Shown here: positions 1 to 7,696 of the stretch, piece after piece | How positions within the stretch are numbered: the stretch's first letter is position 1 | How the letters are laid out: each line of letters opens with the position of its first letter | Assembly: GCA_900768245.1 (NCBI GenBank) | Contig: CAAGCE010000231.1 | Location: 1 to 11,527 of the forward strand | Direction: 5' to 3' | DNA length: 11,527 bases | DNA from: Oscillospiraceae bacterium | GTDB lineage: Bacteria > Bacillota > Clostridia > Oscillospirales > Ruminococcaceae | Notes under the pieces: generated by a model | Told to the model about the DNA's origin: nothing | Databases searched by the model: none | The model's input: the letters and a program-made list of their open reading frames with translations, nothing else | Program-made: the position numbers and the translations under genes

Positions 1-12
1 TGCTTTTGCTTA

Positions 13-207
13 AGGTCACCTCTAAAAACCACCGGCTAAAGCCTTAGCACCTCATCTGCTTGCATATTTTCCGTCATCCTGCACATAAACTTCTTGACAT
101 ACGACATGTATGCAAATTCTTGCTTTGCAATAATTGCGAAATTTCTGTACGATCTGACGAAAAATCCGGCTGCGCATCTGAGGCACTATGGATTTTAGAG
201 GTGACCT
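13..207. repeat. MITE/REP-like inverted-repeat element upstream of recJ
   Basis: Seen directly: the 15-mer ttttagaggtgacct at 193-207 is a perfect reverse complement of 13-27. The similarity continues imperfectly inward: the complement of about 42-60 matches 173-191 at roughly 13 of 18 positions (pattern GCAnnTGAGGnnCTAnGG). The interior holds smaller inverted repeats, such as CATAC/GTATG at 98-102 and 108-112. No convincing gene lies in the first 280 bases. The 17-mer catctgaggcactatgg at 175-191 recurs exactly at 7099-7115, so this is a dispersed family. A short element with terminal inverted repeats and no transposase fits a non-autonomous MITE or a REP-type structured repeat. I see no clear target-site duplication because the left edge of the window is too close. 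It may also supply or insulate the recJ promoter; no convincing sigma-70 pair was found. Confidence 0.6.
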
Positions 208-282
208 ATATATATTTCAGCTGCGGAAATACTTTGCTTTTGTATGCCGCTTATTTATTTTATAGAACAGGTAATTTTATTT

Positions 283-2322
283 ATGAAAAAATGGTCCATA
301 GGCAAACCCGACCCTAAGGCAGCTGCCGAACTCTCCGGAAAAGGCGGTCTTCCCTCTATCTGTGCATCTATACTCGTTTCAAGAGGCATTGACACACTTG
401 AAAAGGCTCAGAGCTTTTTTAACTACAATCCTGACGGGAGCTCATCTCTTTCAGACCCGTTTCTTATCAAGGATATGGCAGAAGCTGCCGACATACTTTT
501 AAAAGCTGTTGATGACGGTATTTTTATCTGCGTTTACGGCGATTATGACTGCGACGGTATCACCGCAACAGCTATTCTTTACACCTATCTTGAATGCCTT
601 GGTGCTAATGTAAAATATCATATAAATATGCGTGATGAAGGTTACGGTCTTTGCGAAAGTGCTGTAAGAAAGCTTGCGGAAGAAGGCGTTCAGCTTATTG
701 TAACCGTCGACAACGGCATCTCTGCAATAAAAGAGGCTGATGCTGCCAAAGAACTTGGCATAACTCTTATTATCACAGACCACCATCAGCCCGGTGAGAT
801 CCTCCCTGACGCTGCTGCGGTTGTCGATCCGCACAGATCGGATTGTTCTTCACCCTTCAAGGAGCTTTGCGGCTGCGGTGTTGCTCTTAAACTTATTGCC
901 GCTATGGACGGCGGTGATTACAGCATGGCTTTGGAGCAGTTCTCCGACCTTGCTGCCATTGCAACTATTGCGGATATTGTTCCTATTGTCGGTGAAAACC
1001 GTGAGATAGTCGCAACAGGTCTGCATTACCTCGAAAACACGGAAAATTACGGCCTGAAGTCGCTTATCGAATGTGCAAAGCTGAAAAAAAGTCCTGATTC
1101 GGTATCGGTTGCCTTTTCACTCTCCCCGAGAATAAATGCATCGGGAAGATTCGGCTCTGCCTCAGATGCCGTTAAAATGCTCATATCCGATGACCCGGAC
1201 ACAAGCCGACAGTATGCACAGCTTCTTGACAAGCTCAACAGCGACAGAAAAGAAGCCGAAAAGGAAATTATGGATTCCATCGAACAGCGCATTACTGTCG
1301 ACCCTGCCCTGCTTTACAAACGTGTACTTGTTATTTACGGTGAAGGCTGGCATCACGGTGTTATCGGCATTGTTGCCGCAAGGCTCGTTGAACGTTTCGG
1401 AAAGCCTGTATTTATTATGTCGGATGACGGCGGTGAAGCAAGGGGTTCTGCACGTTCGGTAGAGGGATTTTCTATTTTTGAGGCACTCAGCAGCTGTGCT
1501 GACATTCTTACAAAATTCGGCGGTCATTCGGGTGCGGGCGGTTTTTCTCTCCCAATCGAACGTATCCCAGATTTTGATGACGCTTTACAGAATTACGCTG
1601 CGGAAAGCTTTGAAAATATGCCTGTGTTCAGTATCCATGCCGACAAGCTTCTTATGCCCGATGAACTTTGCGTTGACACGATAAAAGCCATTGATATTCT
1701 AAAGCCATTCGGCGAGGGCAATAAGCAGCCTGTTTTCCTTATGCACCCTGTCAGACTTCTTGAAGTGACTCCGCTCTCTCAGGGAGCTCACACAAAATTA
1801 AAGCTTACATACGGAAACAAAGGTGTTTTCGGGCTGATGTTCGGTCAGAAAACCGCTGAATTTCCATACAAAGAGGGCGATATGCTTGACCTGCTGGTAT
1901 GCCCCGAAATAAATTCTTACAACGGAAACGAATCAGTCGTTGTGCGTATCATTGACTGCCGTTCAAGCGGCATTTCTCAGTCAAAATACTTTTCGGCAAA
2001 AGATGTTTACGAACAGTACCGCCGTGGTGAAAAAATCGACAGCAGGCTCATACCGAGATTTGTTCCGAAGCGTGAGGATCTCGCTGCTGTATATAAGCTT
2101 ATGCCCAAAAGCGGCAGGTACATCAGCTGCGACCTTATATTTTCAAAGCTTGGTGACACGGGAATGAGTTATTGTATGTTCCGAACAGCTCTTGATGTTT
2201 TTGAGGAGCTTGGACTCGTTTCAATAAACCATTACAGCGACTGCGCTGCAATAATCCCCAATGCCCCAAAAGCTGACATAAGCAGCTCTAAAACATTGCA
2301 GCAGCTCAACTCTTTAAACTGA
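283..2322 (+). CDS. recJ: Single-stranded-DNA-specific 5'-3' exonuclease RecJ
   Basis: RecJ is a cytoplasmic DHH-family nuclease that degrades single-stranded DNA 5' to 3' in RecF-type recombination and mismatch/base-excision repair. With the start at 283 the protein has 679 residues. It shows the DHH phosphoesterase motifs in order: DYDCDG (87-92), VDNG (about 142-145) and DHH (166-168). The DHHA1 half follows with GWHHGVIGI and GGHSGAGG (413-420), then an OB-fold-like region and a C-terminal extension typical of Firmicutes, whose RecJ is longer than the E. coli enzyme. An upstream in-frame ATG at 244 would add 13 hydrophobic residues. I prefer 283 because the protein then begins MKKWSIGKPD, like family N-termini, and an acagg sequence lies about 11 nt upstream. 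It leads the recJ-RSH-MBL-hemZ run, a conserved Clostridial order. An upstream promoter is not obvious and may lie in or near the repeat at 13-207. Confidence 0.95.
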   Translation: MKKWSIGKPDPKAAAELSGKGGLPSICASILVSRGIDTLEKAQSFFNYNPDGSSSLSDPFLIKDMAEAADILLKAVDDGIFICVYGDYDCDGITATAILYTYLECLGANVKYHINMRDEGYGLCESAVRKLAEEGVQLIVTVDNGISAIKEADAAKELGITLIITDHHQPGEILPDAAAVVDPHRSDCSSPFKELCGCGVALKLIAAMDGGDYSMALEQFSDLAAIATIADIVPIVGENREIVATGLHYLENTENYGLKSLIECAKLKKSPDSVSVAFSLSPRINASGRFGSASDAVKMLISDDPDTSRQYAQLLDKLNSDRKEAEKEIMDSIEQRITVDPALLYKRVLVIYGEGWHHGVIGIVAARLVERFGKPVFIMSDDGGEARGSARSVEGFSIFEALSSCADILTKFGGHSGAGGFSLPIERIPDFDDALQNYAAESFENMPVFSIHADKLLMPDELCVDTIKAIDILKPFGEGNKQPVFLMHPVRLLEVTPLSQGAHTKLKLTYGNKGVFGLMFGQKTAEFPYKEGDMLDLLVCPEINSYNGNESVVVRIIDCRSSGISQSKYFSAKDVYEQYRRGEKIDSRLIPRFVPKREDLAAVYKLMPKSGRYISCDLIFSKLGDTGMSYCMFRTALDVFEELGLVSINHYSDCAAIIPNAPKADISSSKTLQQLNSLN

Positions 2323-2364
2323 CCCGCAGCAAATTACTCTTTCACATGAAAGGATTGACAAGGC

Positions 2365-4566
2365 ATGGTAAACAAACCTGAAACCGTTTATACTATTGAT
2401 ACCATAATTCAAAAAATTCTTGATGACGAAAAACAGTATGACCTGAGCAAAATCATTTCTTCATATGAATTTGCTGCAAAGGCTCATGCCAACCAGCTCC
2501 GCTCCTCAGGCGAACCTTATATAACTCACCCGCTTGCGGTTGCATATATACTTCTTGAACTTGGTATGGACACGGATACTATCTGTGCTGCTCTGCTCCA
2601 TGATGTTGTTGAGGACACGGACACTACTCTTGAAGAGATCAAGAAGCTTTTCGGTCAGGATGTTGCTATGCTTGTTGACGGCGTTACAAAACTGGGTAAA
2701 ATACCACTTTTCACCAAGGAAGAGCAGCAGGCTGAAAATGTCAGAAAAATCCTCCTTGCTATGTCGCAGGATATTCGTGTTATCATCATAAAGCTTTGCG
2801 ACCGTCTGCACAATATGCGTACTCTGCATTACCGTCCTGCCGCAAAGCAAAGAAATACGGCTCTCGAAACAATGAACATATATGCGCCTATTGCTCACCG
2901 TCTTGGTATGAAGGCTATCAAGGACGAAATCGAGGATCTTGCTTTCCGCTACCTTGACCCCTATGCATATGATGAAATTGAGCAGATGCTCCAGAAAAGG
3001 AGCGATGAGCGTGAAGCTTTCATTGAATCTATCAAGCACCAGATAGCAGAACGCTTCAAGGACGCAGGCTTTGAGCATGAACCGCAGATAGACGGTCGTG
3101 TAAAGTCTGTTTACGGCATTTACAAAAAAGCATTTATGCAGGGCAAAAGCTTTGATGAAATATATGATAAATATGCTGTCCGAATAATCGTTGATACTGT
3201 CAATGAATGTTATAACTCACTTGGTATTATCCACGATATGTTCCGCCCTATACCTAACAGATTCAAGGATTATATCGCTACCCCAAAAGCTAATATGTAT
3301 CAGTCGCTTCACACTACCGTTATCGGACGTGAGGGTATCCCTTTTGAAGTCCAGATAAGAACATGGGAAATGCACCATACTGCAGAATACGGTATCGCTG
3401 CTCATTGGAAATACAAGGAGGGCATAAGCGGAAAAGACAAGCTTGAAGGACGTCTTGCATGGATACGTCAGATAATCGAAGCACAGCAGGAAACTGATGA
3501 TGTTGAGGAGATCGTCCGCACTATCAAAAGTGACCTTGCTCCCGAAGAAACCTTTGCTTTCACTCCTAAGGGCGATATGATAACCCTCCCCAGCGGTGCA
3601 ACTATCATTGACTTTGCCTATGCTATCCACACGGAAGTCGGCAACAAAATGAAAGGCGCAAAGGTGGACGGAAAGCTTGTTTCTCTGGATTATCAGCTTT
3701 CCACAGGCGAGATCGTTGAGATACTTACCTCCAATGACCCTAATCACGGTCCGAACCGTGCTTGGCTTGACATATGCAAAACCAATGAAGCCAAATCAAA
3801 GATACGCTCCTGGTTCAAGAAAGAACGCCGTGAAGAAAATATCGCACAGGGCAAAATCGAGCTTGAAAAGGAGTTCAAACGAAATTATATCCGTATTTCA
3901 GATGAGGATCTCCCTGCATTCCTTGCAGATGATATGAAGCGTCACAACTGCTCTACCGTTGATGATTTTTACGCTGCTATCGGCTACGGCGGTGTTATTC
4001 TCTCCCGCATAATGCAGCGTCTTAAAGACCGCTATCTGAAATACTATGCTGAGCCTGAAACAAATGAGACCAAAAATGTCAACACGTCACGAAGCAGCTC
4101 TTCGGGCGTTATTGTTGAGGGACAGAACAATATTCTTGTTAAATTTTCACAGTGCTGCAATCCTCTGCCGGGTGATGATATTATCGGATTTATCACAAGA
4201 GGTCACGGTGTTTCCGTACACAAAAAGGACTGCGAAAACTATGTCAATGCTATGAAGAGCGGAACTGAGCCCGAACGCTGGGTAAATGTCTGGTGGGCAG
4301 ACAATGCCGCTGCAAGCTCCAACCCTATTTTCAAGGTCACACTTGATATTGTTGCAAAAGAAAATATCCTTATTATTGCGGATATTACAAAGGTCATGGC
4401 TGAACTTCACATTCCGCTCACAGATATTTCAGTAAGAATGCTCAAAAACGGCAATGCCAACGTTCTTGCTGCCATAAGCACGGCGGGCGTTGCTCAGCTC
4501 AACAATATTATTGCCAGAATAAAGAAGCTGCCTGACGTTATAAGCGTTGACAGAACAGGTAAATAA
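2365..4566 (+). CDS. relA: Bifunctional (p)ppGpp synthetase/hydrolase (RSH, RelA/SpoT family)
   Basis: This long RSH enzyme makes ppGpp from ATP and GDP/GTP and also hydrolyses it, controlling the stringent response at the ribosome. It has 733 residues, the usual length for Firmicute RelA. Domains in order: an HD hydrolase with intact HDVVED (79-84); a synthetase domain with RFKD (299-302) and the YQSLH substrate motif; a TGS domain starting near residue 404; a conserved-cysteine region with CC at 597-598 and HKKDC at 619-623; and a C-terminal ACT/RRM domain (about 655-730). The intact HDxxED and the RxKD rather than ExDD motif are the published signature of bifunctional enzymes, so both activities are predicted. 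The start ATG has an aaagga ribosome site about 11 nt upstream. It lies 42 nt after recJ and 15 nt before the MBL gene, so it is probably co-transcribed. The apt and dtd genes that often flank it in Firmicutes are absent. Confidence 0.95.
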   Translation: MVNKPETVYTIDTIIQKILDDEKQYDLSKIISSYEFAAKAHANQLRSSGEPYITHPLAVAYILLELGMDTDTICAALLHDVVEDTDTTLEEIKKLFGQDVAMLVDGVTKLGKIPLFTKEEQQAENVRKILLAMSQDIRVIIIKLCDRLHNMRTLHYRPAAKQRNTALETMNIYAPIAHRLGMKAIKDEIEDLAFRYLDPYAYDEIEQMLQKRSDEREAFIESIKHQIAERFKDAGFEHEPQIDGRVKSVYGIYKKAFMQGKSFDEIYDKYAVRIIVDTVNECYNSLGIIHDMFRPIPNRFKDYIATPKANMYQSLHTTVIGREGIPFEVQIRTWEMHHTAEYGIAAHWKYKEGISGKDKLEGRLAWIRQIIEAQQETDDVEEIVRTIKSDLAPEETFAFTPKGDMITLPSGATIIDFAYAIHTEVGNKMKGAKVDGKLVSLDYQLSTGEIVEILTSNDPNHGPNRAWLDICKTNEAKSKIRSWFKKERREENIAQGKIELEKEFKRNYIRISDEDLPAFLADDMKRHNCSTVDDFYAAIGYGGVILSRIMQRLKDRYLKYYAEPETNETKNVNTSRSSSSGVIVEGQNNILVKFSQCCNPLPGDDIIGFITRGHGVSVHKKDCENYVNAMKSGTEPERWVNVWWADNAAASSNPIFKVTLDIVAKENILIIADITKVMAELHIPLTDISVRMLKNGNANVLAAISTAGVAQLNNIIARIKKLPDVISVDRTGK

Positions 4567-4581
4567 CCTCGGAGGTTTTAT

Positions 4582-5235
4582 ATGAAACTGATAAGCTGCA
4601 CTCCTCACGGAGTTTTCGGCACAAACTGCTATATCGTGATCTCTGACAGCGGAAATGCTGCTGTTATTGACGCTCCCTGCGGTGCGGAATATATCCTTAA
4701 AGAAATAGAAAACAGCGGTGCTGTACTGAAAAAAATTCTTCTCACTCACGGTCACTGCGACCACATTGAATCACTTGCGGTAATTGCCGAAAAAACAGGT
4801 GCTGAGGTTTACATTCACGAAAATGACGAGCCAAAGCTTTATGACGATCACCTTAACCTGTCTGAATATTTTTCTGATTATTATGATGAACCCGTGCTGC
4901 ATTACAGAGGTGCGCATAAGGTCAAAGACGGCGATGTTATTACTCTTGACGAGCTGAAATTTACCGTTCTTCACACTCCCGGACACACAAGCGGCTCGGT
5001 CTGTTACATCTGCGGAAACATTATGTTCAGCGGCGACACCTTATTCAAAATGTCGGCAGGCAGGACAGATATGCCCGACGGTGACACGATAACCATAAAC
5101 CGCAGCCTTAAAATGCTTGACGGTTTAAAGGAAGATTACACGGTTTTATCGGGTCACGGTGCTCCAACAACTCTTTCCGAAGAAAAAAAGAGAAATCCCT
5201 ATCTGAAAGGCTTTGACTATGACGATATGTTTTAA
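4582..5235 (+). CDS. MBL-fold metallo-hydrolase (glyoxalase II-like)
   Basis: This is a 217-residue, single-domain metallo-beta-lactamase-fold hydrolase. The metal ligands are all visible: HGHCDH (56-61), the HTPGHTSGS segment with H131 and H135, the bridging D152 in SGDTLF, and H192 in SGHG near the end. This is the hydroxyacylglutathione-hydrolase-like (YcbL/YqgX-type) subgroup, which usually binds two Zn or Fe ions in the cytoplasm. The small size, without the C-terminal glutathione-binding domain of true glyoxalase II, argues that its substrate is not known from sequence. A strong ggaggt ribosome site (4571-4576) fixes the start. It sits between RSH and hemZ, a position where such hydrolases are commonly found in Clostridia, and its 3' end overlaps the hemZ start by 17 nt, suggesting translational coupling. 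The family call is sure; the physiological substrate is not. Confidence 0.9.
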   Translation: MKLISCTPHGVFGTNCYIVISDSGNAAVIDAPCGAEYILKEIENSGAVLKKILLTHGHCDHIESLAVIAEKTGAEVYIHENDEPKLYDDHLNLSEYFSDYYDEPVLHYRGAHKVKDGDVITLDELKFTVLHTPGHTSGSVCYICGNIMFSGDTLFKMSAGRTDMPDGDTITINRSLKMLDGLKEDYTVLSGHGAPTTLSEEKKRNPYLKGFDYDDMF

Positions 5236-6673
5236 GGGCAATCAATGCAAATATGAAATTGAAGCTATAATGAAGCTTTTTCTTCCTATCGTTACATTTG
5301 ATTTTTTATTTGAAGAAGCTGTCAGCGAGGGAGATTTCTGCATTATATCATCTGAAAATTCGGGTGACAAAGTTAAGCTTGATGTTATTGTAAGCTATAA
5401 CGGTGCGCACATCGAAAAAACAGATGAAATATCCGCTGATGATGACACGGAGCAGGGGCTTTGCAGGCTGCTTTATCACTCAATGCACGAAATTACGGGT
5501 GTCACTCCCGAATGGGGTATGCTCACGGGAATAAGACCTGTAAAAAAAGTCAACGCACTTCTTGATGAAGGACTTGACAAGGATCGGATTTTTCATAAGC
5601 TTAAAGAAAAATATGAGGTTTCTGACAGAAAGCTGGAGCTTGCATATCAGACTGCCGTTACTCAGAAAAAATACTTTGATTCACTTGACAGACGTTCTTT
5701 TTCTCTTTATGTTTCGATACCGTTCTGCCCGTCAAGGTGCTCATACTGCTCATTTGTATCACATTCTATAGAGTCGCCGAGTGCAAAAAAGCTGCTGCCC
5801 GAATATGTGAAAAAGCTTTGCGAGGAAATAGGTCAGACTGCTGAAATTGCCCGTGAGCTTGATCTGAAGCTTGACACTATTTACATTGGCGGCGGTACTC
5901 CGACATCACTTTCTGCCGAACAGCTTGATGATGTTATGACCGCTCTGAAAAAAAACTTTGACATTTCAAAAATTCGTGAATATACTGTAGAAGCAGGGCG
6001 TTCCGATACAATTACAGCAAAAAAACTTGAAGTTATCAAAAAAAACGGTGCAACACGAATTTCGGTAAATCCTCAGACTATGAACGATGATGTACTGAAA
6101 GCTATCGGCAGACGGCATACCGCTGCTGATGTTGTGGAAACACTTCGCATTGCCCGTGAGCTGGGCTTCGATAATATCAATATGGATACTATCGCAGGGC
6201 TGCCCACCGATACTTATGACGGATTCTGCCGCACTATTGACACGCTCTGCGGACTTGATCCGGAAAGCATTACCATTCATACCCTGACGGTGAAGCGTTC
6301 CTCGGCTTTATTCAGGCAGGAGGACATAAACATTGACAGACGTATCTCTGATATGGTAAACTATGGTCAGGAAACTCTCGGCAGGCACGGGTATCTCCCC
6401 TACTATCTGTACCGCCAGAAAAATACTGTCAACAATCTTGAAAATGTCGGCTATGCCAAGGCAGGCAAGGAAAGTCTGTATAACATTTACATTATGGAAG
6501 AGGCTCAGACTATTCTCGCTGTCGGTGCGGCAGGTTCGACCAAGCTTGTCAACCCCGATACAAATAAAATTGAGCGTCTTTTCAACTACAAATTCCCTTA
6601 TGAATATATTTCAAGGTATGAAAAAATGCTTGAGAAAAAAAATAAGATATACGAATTTTACAGCAATATTTAA
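5219..6673 (+). CDS. hemZ: Radical SAM coproporphyrinogen III oxidase-like protein HemZ
   Basis: This 484-residue protein resembles B. subtilis HemZ along its length, by recalled similarity. An N-terminal domain of about 160 residues ends in WGMLTGIRPVK. The radical SAM core has CPSRCSYC (cysteines 170, 174 and 177) binding the 4Fe-4S cluster, GGGTPT (from 224), VEAGRSD, and GRRHTAADV. The C-terminal part carries PYYLYRQKN and NLENVGY. HemZ-type enzymes are annotated as oxygen-independent coproporphyrinogen dehydrogenases acting in the cytoplasm, but the exact reaction of Clostridial members is less certain, and no other haem genes are in the window. A TTG at 5213 is also open. I chose ATG 5219 because gaaagg at 5205-5210 sits 8 nt upstream of it and the N-terminus then fits the family. 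It overlaps the MBL gene by 17 nt and is followed 15 nt later by the zinc-ribbon gene. Confidence 0.9.
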   Translation: MTICFKGNQCKYEIEAIMKLFLPIVTFDFLFEEAVSEGDFCIISSENSGDKVKLDVIVSYNGAHIEKTDEISADDDTEQGLCRLLYHSMHEITGVTPEWGMLTGIRPVKKVNALLDEGLDKDRIFHKLKEKYEVSDRKLELAYQTAVTQKKYFDSLDRRSFSLYVSIPFCPSRCSYCSFVSHSIESPSAKKLLPEYVKKLCEEIGQTAEIARELDLKLDTIYIGGGTPTSLSAEQLDDVMTALKKNFDISKIREYTVEAGRSDTITAKKLEVIKKNGATRISVNPQTMNDDVLKAIGRRHTAADVVETLRIARELGFDNINMDTIAGLPTDTYDGFCRTIDTLCGLDPESITIHTLTVKRSSALFRQEDINIDRRISDMVNYGQETLGRHGYLPYYLYRQKNTVNNLENVGYAKAGKESLYNIYIMEEAQTILAVGAAGSTKLVNPDTNKIERLFNYKFPYEYISRYEKMLEKKNKIYEFYSNI

Positions 6674-6688
6674 CAGGAGGAATTTATT

Positions 6689-7045
6689 ATGGCTTACAAT
6701 TTTGATGATCTCGTTGCTGATGCTAAAAACATTTTTGACAAAGCAAGTGCTAAGGCAGGCGAAGTTGTTGATTACTCAAAGACACAGATCGACCGTGCGC
6801 AGCTCCGCTCAAAAATAAGAGAAAAATACACAGAGCTCGGTAAGCTTTGCTACAATATGCATGAGACCGACGCTGACGAAACAGGCAAAATGAAAATCGT
6901 TATCAATGACATCAGAAGTCTTGAAAACAAGCTTAACGAGGCTGACAAGGTTGTTAATGCCAAGAAAAGCAAGACCTGCAAATTCTGCCTGACTAAAAAT
7001 GATGCTGATAGTGTTTACTGCACAAAATGCGGTGAAAAGCTTTAA
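6689..7045 (+). CDS. Small coiled-coil/zinc-ribbon protein
   Basis: This is a 118-residue, hydrophilic, probably cytoplasmic protein of unknown function. Residues 1-90 are rich in Lys, Glu, Asp and Ala and look mostly helical, probably a coiled coil, with no membrane segment. The C-terminus is a compact zinc ribbon: CKFC (97-100), ten residues, then CTKCG (111-115), a standard four-cysteine zinc knuckle. A perfect aggagg ribosome site (6675-6680) lies 8 nt upstream of the ATG. It directly follows hemZ by 15 nt and precedes a hairpin at 7057-7087, so it is the last gene of the run. Proteins of this helical-plus-zinc-ribbon shape are widespread in Clostridia, and I cannot assign a role. Codon use matches the neighbours, so it looks like a resident gene. 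The reality of the gene is much surer than any function. Confidence 0.88.
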   Translation: MAYNFDDLVADAKNIFDKASAKAGEVVDYSKTQIDRAQLRSKIREKYTELGKLCYNMHETDADETGKMKIVINDIRSLENKLNEADKVVNAKKSKTCKFCLTKNDADSVYCTKCGEKL

Positions 7046-7056
7046 AATTTTGATAT

Positions 7057-7087
7057 TATCCCCTCTGCCTTTATGACGGAGGGGATA
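7057..7087 (+). terminator. Hairpin after the zinc-ribbon gene, probable weak terminator
   Basis: The arms tatccccctc-like 7057-7067 and 7077-7087 pair over 11 positions with one T-G wobble. The nine outer pairs are perfect (tatcccctc against gaggggata) and enclose a loop of about 9 nt. It begins 11 nt after the stop codon. The tract that follows is tattaag rather than a run of T, so an intrinsic terminator is plausible but not ideal. It could also act as an RNA-stabilising 3' hairpin. Confidence 0.45.
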
Positions 7088-7098
7088 TATTAAGCTCA

Positions 7099-7135
7099 CA
7101 TCTGAGGCACTATGGTTTTCAGTTGCGACCTTAAG
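7099..7135 (+). repeat. Solo end of the recJ-upstream repeat family
   Basis: The 17-mer catctgaggcactatgg at 7099-7115 is identical to 175-191. The next bases, ttttcagttgcgacctta, are a diverged form of the ttttagaggtgacct end at 193-207. The string gaccttaag (7127-7135) is also the complement of 9-17. Only one arm is visible here, in the 106-nt gap between the zinc-ribbon gene and the deacylase, so it is either a remnant or a single regulatory copy. It sits directly upstream of the next transcription unit. Confidence 0.55.
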
Positions 7136-7151
7136 AAATGAGGATATATTT

Positions 7152-7685
7152 ATGATGCTTGAAAGCGGACGTCCGCAAAATACAGATGGCAGGCTTGACA
7201 AGGAAATACGCACTTATGACCTGCTTGATTCACTTGGGGTATCATATCAGCGTATCGATCACCCTGCTGCAATGACAATGGAAGAATGTGAAGATATTGA
7301 CCGCATTCTTGACGCTACAATATGCAAGAATCTTTTCCTTTGCAACCGTCAGGAAACGGCTTTTTATTTGCTTATGATACCCGGTGACAAAACATTCAAA
7401 ACAAAGGATATTTCCGCTCAGATAGGTTCGGCTCGTCTTTCTTTCGGAAAACCCGAATTTATGGAGCAGTTTCTCGACATAACTCCCGGCTCGGTAAGTG
7501 TTATGGGATTGATGAATGACAAGGAAAACCGTGTTCAGCTGCTTATTGACGAAGATGTTCTCAAAGGCGAATACATAGGCTGTCACCCTTGTATAAACAC
7601 TTCAAGTCTGCGCATAAAAACAAAAGATATGGCCGAAAAGATCATTCCCGCAATGAAGCATGAGCCAATAATCGTTAAATTATAA
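7152..7685 (+). CDS. YbaK/ProX-type aminoacyl-tRNA deacylase
   Basis: This 177-residue, single-domain, free-standing editing enzyme belongs to the YbaK/ProX (prolyl-tRNA synthetase-associated domain) family, which clears mischarged tRNA in the cytoplasm; the ProX branch hydrolyses Ala-tRNA(Pro). Visible features are an HPAAMTMEE segment near the N-terminus, the conserved lysine K59 in CKNLFL, YLLMIPGDK, a GSVSVMGL loop corresponding to the family GxVxPxGL motif, and GCHPCINTSSL (from 143), equivalent to the HPN-NT-L motif. I think the ProX subgroup fits better than YbaK or EbsC, but specificity cannot be proved here. A gagga ribosome site (7140-7144) precedes the ATG by 7 nt; ATG 7155 is a possible alternative. 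The gene starts just after a repeat end and is 11 nt upstream of rlmD, so the two may be co-transcribed as translation-related genes. Confidence 0.87.
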   Translation: MMLESGRPQNTDGRLDKEIRTYDLLDSLGVSYQRIDHPAAMTMEECEDIDRILDATICKNLFLCNRQETAFYLLMIPGDKTFKTKDISAQIGSARLSFGKPEFMEQFLDITPGSVSVMGLMNDKENRVQLLIDEDVLKGEYIGCHPCINTSSLRIKTKDMAEKIIPAMKHEPIIVKL

Positions 7686-7696
7686 AAAGGTTTATT

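Noticed and set aside
244..282. Upstream ATG that would extend RecJ by 13 residues
   Set aside because: The added residues are hydrophobic and unlike RecJ N-termini; ATG 283 fits the family and has a possible ribosome site.
60..317. 85-codon + strand open frame overlapping the recJ start
   Set aside because: It runs through the inverted-repeat element, starts with TTG without a ribosome site and overlaps recJ in another frame; nothing suggests it is a protein.
2506..3078. 190-codon open frame on the - strand, with similar ones at 3217-3747 and elsewhere
   Set aside because: These lie antisense to clear, full-length RSH or other genes; they follow from codon bias and show no family motifs or ribosome sites.
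5213..5218. TTG start for hemZ
   Set aside because: It is only 2 nt from the gaaagg ribosome site, while ATG 5219 is at proper spacing.
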